The notes under the pieces: model-generated
The model's database searches: none
Told to the model about the DNA's origin: nothing
The model's input: only the letters and a program-made list of their open reading frames with translations
Part shown: positions 1 through 4,351 of the stretch, one piece after another
How the letters are laid out: every line of letters starts with the position of its first letter
Numbering within the stretch: position 1 is the first letter of the stretch
Made by a program: the position numbers and the translations under genes
Assembly: GCA_031259605.1 (NCBI GenBank)
Contig: JAIRLE010000158.1
Location: 1-6,245 of the forward strand
Direction: 5' to 3'
Origin: Zoogloeaceae bacterium
GTDB taxonomy: Bacteria > Pseudomonadota > Gammaproteobacteria > Burkholderiales > Rhodocyclaceae
Length of the DNA stretch: 6,245 nucleotides

Positions 1-219
1 CTTTCGCGCCATCGCCTCGAAGACGGCCGGGTTGTATTTTTCCCAGACGGCGGCCATTGTCGGCACGCCCTGGTCGGCGGCGTGGATCATCTCGCCCAGT
101 TGCGCGGAAAGGGCGGTGACGCAATTCTGGGTGATGGCCGACAGCCCCTCCGCGAGGGCGAGACGGCCGGAAGCGTCCAGGCCGATGTCGCGCTTTTCCC
201 CGGCACGGATGGAAATCAT
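1..219 (-). CDS. Baseplate wedge protein, gp25/gpW-like (3' part missing)
   Basis: Only the first 73 residues are inside the window; the gene continues past position 1. The product begins MISIRAGEKRDIGLDASG and contains a 'LAEGLSAITQNC' segment followed by 'QLGEMIHAADQGVPT'. This arrangement (short N-terminal strand, 'A..G..A..QN' helix, then 'GEM.YA.D.G.P') is what I know from small phage baseplate wedge proteins related to T4 gp25, which link the hub to the outer baseplate. The start is well supported: GGAGG at 226-230 lies 6 bases before the ATG at 219-217. The ATG overlaps the TGA of the spike gene as ATGA, so translation is probably coupled. The family call rests on remembered similarity and on position after the spike gene; a different small baseplate protein is possible. 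Confidence 0.7.
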   Translation of the reverse strand, partial: MISIRAGEKRDIGLDASGRLALAEGLSAITQNCVTALSAQLGEMIHAADQGVPTMAAVWEKYNPAVFEAMARK

Positions 220-905
220 GCGACGCCTCCCGTGTTTCCTGGCCCGGGTTCGACGCCGGTATGGACGTGCTCCATGAAGCCCCTGCCCTCGACGCTCACA
301 TCCCCGGCTATCGTCACCACGGGCGCGGCAAGGGTGATGCTGGCCGCCGCCGCAAGGCCGATTTTTCCGCCCGCGTCGATGGCGACATCGCCCGACGTTT
401 TGATGTCCACCGCGTTGGCGCGCACGACGATGCGGGTGTTGCCTTCGATCGTCTGGATCACCATGTCGTCGGCGTCCGAACTGTCGATGACGTAGCGGCG
501 GAAGACGTCCGGGATGAAGCGCCCGTCGGAAAAGCTGTGCAGGCGGCAGGTGTTGGGCTTCGCCTCGGCAAGCGCCTGGACGAACAGGCTGATGTCACGG
601 TCGGAGGCTTCAATCCAGCCCAGATCGCCCGGCTTCAGGGGAAAATTGACGACAAAGCCGCCGCCGCCCAGCGCCAGCACGGGAACGGCAAGCAGCAAGG
701 ATCGCCCCAGACTTTTGCCGTCCGTGCCCATGACCTGGATCAGCGGGCGCACCGTGGCGGTGTTGTTCTGGCGGTCGTAACGCACGACGGCGGCGGGCAG
801 CATGCCGTCCACGCCCTGCATCTGCTTCTTGAAGACGGCGGAGAGGACGCCCGCCAGACTGCCCGCGTCGGCGGGGTCTTGCGAGGGGGTTTCGTTGTCA
901 GACAA
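216..905 (-). CDS. Gp138-type membrane-piercing baseplate spike protein
   Basis: This 229-residue protein resembles the Gp138 family of central tail spikes, which form a trimer at the tip of contractile tails and pierce the outer membrane. After a polar leader, an OB-fold-like part contains 'MLPAAVVRYDRQNNTATVRP' and a 'KPGDLGWIEASDRDISLF' segment typical of the Gp138 N-terminal domain. A later part rich in short beta repeats ('VDIKTSGDVAID', 'AASITLAAPVVTIAGDVSVEG') suits a beta-helical needle. Near the C-terminus is HVH (His213 and His215) followed by a Gly/Pro-rich end; paired histidines of this kind bind metal at the apex of such spikes. I chose the TTG at 905-903 because AGGAGG lies 6 bases upstream; an ATG 18 codons further upstream has no such site. 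The start overlaps the last 8 bases of the hub gene, and the stop overlaps the wedge start by 4. Confidence 0.85.
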   Translation of the reverse strand: MSDNETPSQDPADAGSLAGVLSAVFKKQMQGVDGMLPAAVVRYDRQNNTATVRPLIQVMGTDGKSLGRSLLLAVPVLALGGGGFVVNFPLKPGDLGWIEASDRDISLFVQALAEAKPNTCRLHSFSDGRFIPDVFRRYVIDSSDADDMVIQTIEGNTRIVVRANAVDIKTSGDVAIDAGGKIGLAAAASITLAAPVVTIAGDVSVEGRGFMEHVHTGVEPGPGNTGGVA

Positions 906-1755
906 GGTAGCCTCCTCCGGGCTTGATGAACATCCTGTTCCGGTTGCGGCATTCGGCAATCCAGTAAAAGGGCGTGTCGCGTGAGGAAATGTCGAAATCG
1001 AGCTTATAGACCGTGTAATCGCCGTTGATGGCCGGGTAGAGATTGCTTTTCAATGTGAAATTGCTGCCCAGGCGGATGCCGGGAACCAAAAGCATCGTCG
1101 CCTTGACGCCGCGCTCGGTGAGTTCCGGGATGCCGATCATGCCGCTCTCCTCGGAAAGCGTGTGCGTGACGTTCCGCAAGGGCGCGGCCACATCCTTGAC
1201 GACGAGGAGGTCGTCATCGACGAAGGCGTCGACCTCTCCGGCGCTGGCCAGATGTTCCACCTGCTTTCCCGCGCCGCCGGTGAAGGCATAGTTGCTGATC
1301 CGCTTTTCCTTCGCCTCGAAGACGAGTTTCAGCCCCAGGTCTCGCGCCACGCCCGCCGCGATGGTCTTGAGGCTGACGGTCGGGTGGGCGCGGGCGACGA
1401 GAGTGCCGTTCGAGAAAAACCCCGTCCTGGCCTTCAGCGTGAGCTTCACGTCCGGCGGCTGACTGACGGTCGCGCTGGTGATGTCTCCTGAATAGACCGG
1501 GAAGACGCCGACGCTTTCCCGCCCGGCTTCCAGCAGCAGACGCTTGCGCTTCCGGCGATGGTTGTAGGGACTGGTCTCCGAAAGGAGGCAGTCGCGCGTC
1601 TCCTTCTCCAGATTGAAAACCTCGACGACAGCCTCGTTTTGCAGCGCGTTGGCGTACTTCGTGCCGGAGGCGTTGATCGCCAGCCCCTCGTAACGCTTCA
1701 GCCTGCCGTCCACCTCGACGGAGAGGACGACGATGCGCGGATCGATTCGGCTCAT
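898..1755 (-). CDS. Baseplate hub protein (gp27/gpD-like role)
   Basis: A 285-residue protein opening MSRIDPRIVVLSVEVDG, with 'YEGLAINASGTKYANALQNEAVVEVFNL' near residues 23-50, a pattern I associate with hub proteins of small contractile-tailed phages. The later 'LTLKARTGFF', 'VSLKTIAAGVARDLGL' and 'GDYTVYKLDFDISS' stretches fit the repeated beta-barrel modules of hubs such as T4 gp27 and P2 gpD. The hub forms the ring that joins the tail tube to the spike, and the spike gene follows directly, overlapping by 8 bases. The ATG at 1755 is the only start that fits the domain, because all three minus-strand frames are closed by TGA codons in the heptamer array just upstream. The ribosome site is weak: a GGAA ending 7 bases before the ATG, made from the two degenerate end units of the array. 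Exact subfamily is not certain. Confidence 0.75.
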   Translation of the reverse strand: MSRIDPRIVVLSVEVDGRLKRYEGLAINASGTKYANALQNEAVVEVFNLEKETRDCLLSETSPYNHRRKRKRLLLEAGRESVGVFPVYSGDITSATVSQPPDVKLTLKARTGFFSNGTLVARAHPTVSLKTIAAGVARDLGLKLVFEAKEKRISNYAFTGGAGKQVEHLASAGEVDAFVDDDLLVVKDVAAPLRNVTHTLSEESGMIGIPELTERGVKATMLLVPGIRLGSNFTLKSNLYPAINGDYTVYKLDFDISSRDTPFYWIAECRNRNRMFIKPGGGYLV

Positions 1756-1757
1756 GT

Positions 1758-1953
1758 TCAGGTTCCAGGGGTCAGGGATCAGGTGTCAGGGATCAGGTGT
1801 CAGGGATCAGGTGTCAGGGATCAGGGGTCAGGGGTCAGGGATCAGGGGTCAGGGGTCAGGGATCAGGGGTCAGGGATCAGGGGTCAGGGATCAGGGGTCA
1901 GGTATCAGGGGTCAGGTATCAGGGGTCAGGTGTCAGGGGTCAGGGATCAGGGG
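1758..1953. repeat. 28-unit tandem heptamer array, consensus TCAGGNN
   Basis: Reading the plus strand gives 28 consecutive 7-base units without a slip (196 bases). By count they are 11 TCAGGGG, 9 TCAGGGA, 4 TCAGGTG, 2 TCAGGTA, and two degenerate units at the hub end, TCAGGTT and CCAGGGG. The plus strand is 47% G and 15% C. The array ends two bases before the hub ATG and 17 bases from the stop of the LPD3/PBECR-like gene, so it fills almost the whole intergenic space. On the minus strand every unit carries a TGA, and since 7 is not a multiple of 3 every frame is closed within 21 bases; the plus strand is open in all frames but has no sign of being a gene. Units 7-18 of the 26 standard ones (1814-1897) each contain a run of at least three G, fitting the usual G-quadruplex pattern. 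Confidence 0.97.
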
Positions 1954-1970
1954 CTTGATTTTCCGGGGCG

Positions 1971-2702
1971 TCATGCTATGATCAGATCAAGGATGTCGAA
2001 AGCATCCCCGGAAGCGCCATTGTCCCGGGTCTTGAAATCTGGGGTAGCCTTGGCGCTTCTTCTTTGTTTGCGCGCGTATATTTCGTCCGGGTCTTGGGTC
2101 AGGTTGTAGAACTTGTTGCCTTCATGATCCTCGATCACGGTCACGCCGACGTATTTTTTCCCATCCGGCATTCCTACATTCGCCTCGAAGTAGTGATAGG
2201 CGCTGATATTCTTTTTCTTTTCGCTTGTCTTGTCGTCCGGGGTGGCTTTGCCAAGATACTCCCCCTTCTCGATGACCGGCTTCACGGCAGGCAACAGCTT
2301 CAACTGTTCCGGGTCTGATTGCGTGGTGCTTTCAAACTTGCTCCAGCCGCTGCCCTTGTAGAACTTCACTTCCCCAAAGCCTTCCCGGTTCGCGGGATGC
2401 TTCATCAAGTCGTTTTCGTAGTACCGGCGGGCGGCGTCCTTCAGGCTTTCGCCTTCCTTTTGTCCAAGTTCATCGCCTTTCAGACTGACCACGGGCGGCT
2501 TGTCGCGGGCAATGCCGCGCGGCTTCATGGATTCCTTGTTGCTTTCCCCGCCCGCGCCAAACTTCCCGTCCTTGTTTCTGGGGTGGTCTTCCTCGCGGAA
2601 TGTTCCGGCGTCCATTGCGTCGAAGTACGCTTGCAGGCGCGCCAGAATCGCAAGAACGGCGTGGATGATCGCCAGCGCTCTTTGCCGCGTCCGATCATCC
2701 AT
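1971..2702 (-). CDS. Phage accessory protein with LPD3/PBECR-like C-terminal region
   Basis: A 243-residue protein with no clear structural role. Residues 1-35 form a helical lead. Residues 40-48 hold HPRNKDGKF followed by a Gly-rich linker; 'HPR(D/N)..GKF' linkers are common before variable C-terminal domains in phage and polymorphic toxin proteins. Residues 112-205 contain 'GSGWSKF', 'LLPAVKPVIEKGEYLG', 'AYHYFEANVGMPDGKKY' and 'VIEDHEGNKFYNL'. From memory this pattern fits the LPD3/PBECR group of phage polyvalent-protein domains, some of which are predicted BECR-fold nucleases; I cannot assign a catalytic site. The start overlaps the end of the plug gene by 8 bases (ATGGATGA), so translation is probably coupled. 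Hand counts give 46% GC for 2101-2220 against 65-70% in two neighbouring tail-gene stretches, which suggests the C-terminal part was acquired. An unrelated moron or a tail chaperone is possible. Confidence 0.6.
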   Translation of the reverse strand: MDDRTRQRALAIIHAVLAILARLQAYFDAMDAGTFREEDHPRNKDGKFGAGGESNKESMKPRGIARDKPPVVSLKGDELGQKEGESLKDAARRYYENDLMKHPANREGFGEVKFYKGSGWSKFESTTQSDPEQLKLLPAVKPVIEKGEYLGKATPDDKTSEKKKNISAYHYFEANVGMPDGKKYVGVTVIEDHEGNKFYNLTQDPDEIYARKQRRSAKATPDFKTRDNGASGDAFDILDLIIA

Positions 2703-3018
2703 TGCCGCGAATCCGGGCGAGTTCCTCGGCGCTGGCGTAAATCAGGCGCTGGCTTGTGCCGAACTGGTCATATTGCGGATAGTCGCCGCCCTCGGTCAGG
2801 AAGGCGAAATTCCCGGCGTCGCCCTCGGCGTGGCGGTAGGGAATCAGCGCCCGGTTGGGGCAGGCGCGCGCGCCCTCGATGACGGCTTGCCCGTCGCGCG
2901 CGATGCTGACCACGCACGCGCCGTTTTTCAGCGTCTTCAGGGTGATGTCGTGCCACGCCTCGTCCAGGAGCACGGAAAGCTTCTGGTTCGGAATGGCTTC
3001 CAGCGGGATTTCGTTCAT
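2695..3018 (-). CDS. Baseplate plug protein (Pam3 gp18 / DUF6983-like)
   Basis: A 107-residue protein beginning MNEIPLEAIPNQKLSV. The 'IPLE.(I/V)PNQ.L' opening followed by an all-beta body with 'CPNRALIPYRHAEGDAGNFAFLTEGGDYPQYDQFGTS' agrees with what I know of the small plug proteins of myophage baseplates (Pam3 gp18 type), which close the central tail channel above the spike. Its place just before the hub and spike genes fits this role. I prefer the ATG at 3018-3016. GGAGG at 3033-3037 lies 14 bases upstream, which is long, and a TTG at 3039 is also in frame, so the start could be different. The 3' end overlaps the next gene by 8 bases. Codons 6-10 (LEAIP) carry one copy of a 17-base direct repeat also found in the Dit-like gene. 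Confidence 0.75.
   Translation of the reverse strand: MNEIPLEAIPNQKLSVLLDEAWHDITLKTLKNGACVVSIARDGQAVIEGARACPNRALIPYRHAEGDAGNFAFLTEGGDYPQYDQFGTSQRLIYASAEELARIRGNG
2989..3005. repeat. 17-base direct repeat, copy 1 (in plug gene)
   Basis: CGGAATGGCTTCCAGCG is identical to 4019-4035; the match stops at both ends (T versus G on the left, G versus C on the right). Read on the minus strand it encodes LEAIP in the plug protein. The two copies are 1,030 bases apart in the same orientation and bracket the mqsRA cassette. Confidence 0.9.
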
Positions 3019-3056
3019 GGTCAGGAAACAGACCTCCAAAAAAACCGCAAAAGCGC

Positions 3057-3085
3057 TTGATAAAATTAACGGATTCCGTTAATAT
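3057..3085 (+). promoter_or_regulatory. Sigma70-like promoter of mqsRA
   Basis: TTGATA at 3057-3062 and TAATAT at 3080-3085 are separated by 17 bases, which is close to the sigma70 consensus and in an AT-rich pocket within a GC-rich window. The predicted transcription start, 7-8 bases after the -10 element, falls at 3092-3093, on the first base of the preferred mqsR start codon. The palindromic operator lies between and over these elements, as expected for an autoregulated toxin-antitoxin operon. Confidence 0.75.
3066..3082. promoter_or_regulatory. Probable MqsA operator, perfect 8-1-8 palindrome
   Basis: TTAACGGATTCCGTTAA has two perfect 8-base arms around one central base. It sits in the promoter spacer and reaches into the -10 element, so a bound repressor would block RNA polymerase. 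It has the layout of the known E. coli MqsA site (AACCT, three bases, AGGTT), but the half-site here is AACGG. Binding by the MqsA encoded downstream is inferred from position and symmetry. Confidence 0.75.
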
Positions 3086-3092
3086 GAACAGC

Positions 3093-3398
3093 ATGGAAAA
3101 AAGAAAGGCCCATTACGCGCTGCAAGCCGTCAAGGATCGCGTGACGCATCTGGGTGCGGACGCCTTCACCATGACGGCATTGCGCGGTGTGGCGGCAATG
3201 GGGTTGTCGATTGCCGAAGGCGTCGAAGTAGTTCTCGGTCTTTCTGCCGCCATGCTGTACAAGAGCATGACGACGAACGCCGACCATCGCGTCTGGCAGG
3301 ACGTGTATCACGCGCCTTGCCCCAACGGCAAAACGGCCTATGTCAAACTGACCCTGCGCGAGGACGGCGCGCTGGTCATTCAGTTCAAGGAGCGATAA
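3093..3398 (+). CDS. mqsR: MqsR family toxin, GCU-specific mRNA endoribonuclease
   Basis: A 101-residue homologue of E. coli MqsR (98 residues), the ribosome-independent RNase that cleaves mRNA mainly at GCU and is neutralised by MqsA. It opens MEKRKAHYAL like the E. coli protein (MEKRTPHT) and keeps the core 'LYKSMTT', 'DHRVWQDVY' and C-terminal 'FKER'. The functional residues of E. coli MqsR, Lys56, Gln68, Tyr81 and Lys96, correspond to Lys57, Gln69, Tyr83 and Lys99 here, so the toxin looks intact. I chose the ATG at 3093 by alignment. The ATG at 3084 lies inside the predicted -10 element, and no Shine-Dalgarno sequence precedes either. The toxin-first order, with mqsA starting 2 bases after the stop, matches the classical mqsRA operon. 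The gene runs against the tail operon around it. Confidence 0.93.
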   Translation: MEKRKAHYALQAVKDRVTHLGADAFTMTALRGVAAMGLSIAEGVEVVLGLSAAMLYKSMTTNADHRVWQDVYHAPCPNGKTAYVKLTLREDGALVIQFKER

Positions 3399-3400
3399 AA

Positions 3401-3811
3401 ATGAGCGTCAAATTCTGTTTGCAATGCGATGACGGCACGCGGCTGGAGCATCGCAAAAAGGACATGACGGAAACCATGGGCGGCATGTCCATGACCGTTC
3501 CCGCCGTTTCCGGCTGGCATTGTCCGGTGTGCGGCGAATGCGAACTCGACCCCGGCGAGGGGGCGCGGGTTGCCGCCGCGCTGGAAGAACTGCGGCGCGC
3601 CAGCATTGAAAACCGGGCGCGGGAACTGCGCGAGATTCGCAAGAAGCTCGGTCTCAAACAAGCGGACGCCGGGCGGATTTTCGGCGGCGGCGTCAATGCG
3701 TTTTCCGAGTACGAACGCGGCAAGACGCAACCGCACAAGTCCACCGTACTGTTGCTCAAGCTCCTCGACCATCACCCGGAACTGATGCGGGAAATTCAGG
3801 AAGCCGCCTGA
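3401..3811 (+). CDS. mqsA: MqsA family antitoxin and operon repressor
   Basis: A 136-residue protein with the two-domain plan of MqsA. The N-terminal zinc domain has CxxC pairs at Cys6/Cys9 and Cys41/Cys44, equivalent to E. coli Cys3/Cys6 and Cys37/Cys40; this domain binds and neutralises the toxin. The C-terminal XRE-type helix-turn-helix (about residues 75-133) contains 'RKKLGLKQADAGRIFGGGVN', then 'AFSEYERGKTQPHKST' and 'LLDHHPEL', close to the E. coli protein. Asn99 matches DNA-reading Asn97, but the position of DNA-reading Arg101 is Glu103 here. The ATG at 3401 has a strong ribosome site, AAGGAG at 3387-3392, 8 bases upstream and inside the end of mqsR. It should repress its own operon through the palindrome at 3066-3082. 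Its stop codon directly abuts that of the convergent Dit-like gene, with no terminator between them. Confidence 0.93.
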   Translation: MSVKFCLQCDDGTRLEHRKKDMTETMGGMSMTVPAVSGWHCPVCGECELDPGEGARVAAALEELRRASIENRARELREIRKKLGLKQADAGRIFGGGVNAFSEYERGKTQPHKSTVLLLKLLDHHPELMREIQEAA

Positions 3812-4324
3812 TTACGGCCATTGTGCCGTGGCCGCCTTGTCCGCCGTCTGCGCGAGCACGGATTTCGGTTTCTGTTCGCCCTTGTCGACCGTGGAGGCGT
3901 CGCGCTTCGACGACACCTTCGCGGGCGGCAGGCTCTGGAACTGCGCGGCGACGAGTTTTACCTCGCGGAACTTCAAGGCCATTTCCACGACATCGAAACT
4001 TTCCGCCGTCTCTTCATGCGGAATGGCTTCCAGCGCCATGTTTTCGTAGATGCCCGTCCGCATCTGCACGATGAACAATTCATGCCGGTTGAACGCCTGC
4101 TTGATACGCGGGTAGGTGTTGGCGTAGTCCGTCACCCAGACCATCATCTCGATTTCCGTGGGCTGGATGACCCGGTTGTCGACGATGGTTCCCCCGGATT
4201 CGACCGGATGCTCGGCCAGCTTCGAGTATTCATTGACGCTGGCCTTCGCCGGGCGCGCCAACTCGAAAAGCGGGCGGTATTCGCCGTCCATGACGGCCAC
4301 CACGTCTTGCGCCGCAAGGCTCAT
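3812..4324 (-). CDS. Dit-like phage tail protein
   Basis: A 170-residue protein. The stretch 'NEYSKLAEHPVESGGTIVDN' (residues 31-50) followed by 'RVIQPTEIEMMVWVTDY' fits the Dit-like N-terminal domain pattern '..HPVE.G..I.DH....P..I', found in tail proteins that sit between tail tube and hub. Residues 82-130 ('ELFIVQMRTGIYENMALEAI', 'DVVEMALKFREVKLV') complete the beta domain; the last 40 residues are Lys/Ala/Ser-rich and probably flexible. It lies right after the tape measure gene, as expected for a tube-to-baseplate adaptor. The ATG at 4324 has an AAGGA ribosome site about 11 bases upstream. Codons 98-102 (LEAIP) carry the second copy of the 17-base direct repeat. The mqsA gene runs toward it and ends on the adjacent base. 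Confidence 0.75.
   Translation of the reverse strand: MSLAAQDVVAVMDGEYRPLFELARPAKASVNEYSKLAEHPVESGGTIVDNRVIQPTEIEMMVWVTDYANTYPRIKQAFNRHELFIVQMRTGIYENMALEAIPHEETAESFDVVEMALKFREVKLVAAQFQSLPPAKVSSKRDASTVDKGEQKPKSVLAQTADKAATAQWP
4019..4035. repeat. 17-base direct repeat, copy 2 (in Dit-like gene)
   Basis: Identical to 2989-3005 and in the same orientation. On the minus strand it again encodes LEAIP, in the matching codon phase. Recombination between the copies would remove mqsRA and join the two tail genes in frame. Confidence 0.9.
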
Positions 4325-4351
4325 TTTCTGAAGATTCCTTTCATTCAGGGA

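Noticed and set aside
261..926. 221-codon plus-strand open frame opposite the spike gene
   Set aside because: The minus-strand frame has a clear Gp138-type spike with a good ribosome site; the plus frame has low-complexity Arg/His/Val content and no recognisable domain.
1758..1953. CRISPR array
   Set aside because: Units are only 7 bases, contiguous, with no spacers and no cas genes nearby.
1954..1991. Hairpin CTTGAT...ATCAAG at the end of the LPD3/PBECR-like gene as a terminator
   Set aside because: Six-base arms with a 26-base loop and no T-run; too weak to call.
1558..2109. Plus-strand frames through the array giving a seven-residue 'GSGVRDQ' repeat protein
   Set aside because: The 7-base array has no stops on the plus strand, so all three frames stay open by default. 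The flanks of these frames are shadows of the hub and LPD3/PBECR-like genes and no ribosome site was seen.
3084..3398. Longer mqsR starting at ATG 3084 or TTG 3057
   Set aside because: Both lie in the predicted promoter elements, and the family N-terminus MEKR begins at 3093.
3040..3830. Insertion sequence or integron-type origin of the mqsRA cassette
   Set aside because: No transposase, terminal inverted repeats or short target duplication at the cassette edges; only the 17-base repeats within the flanking genes were found.
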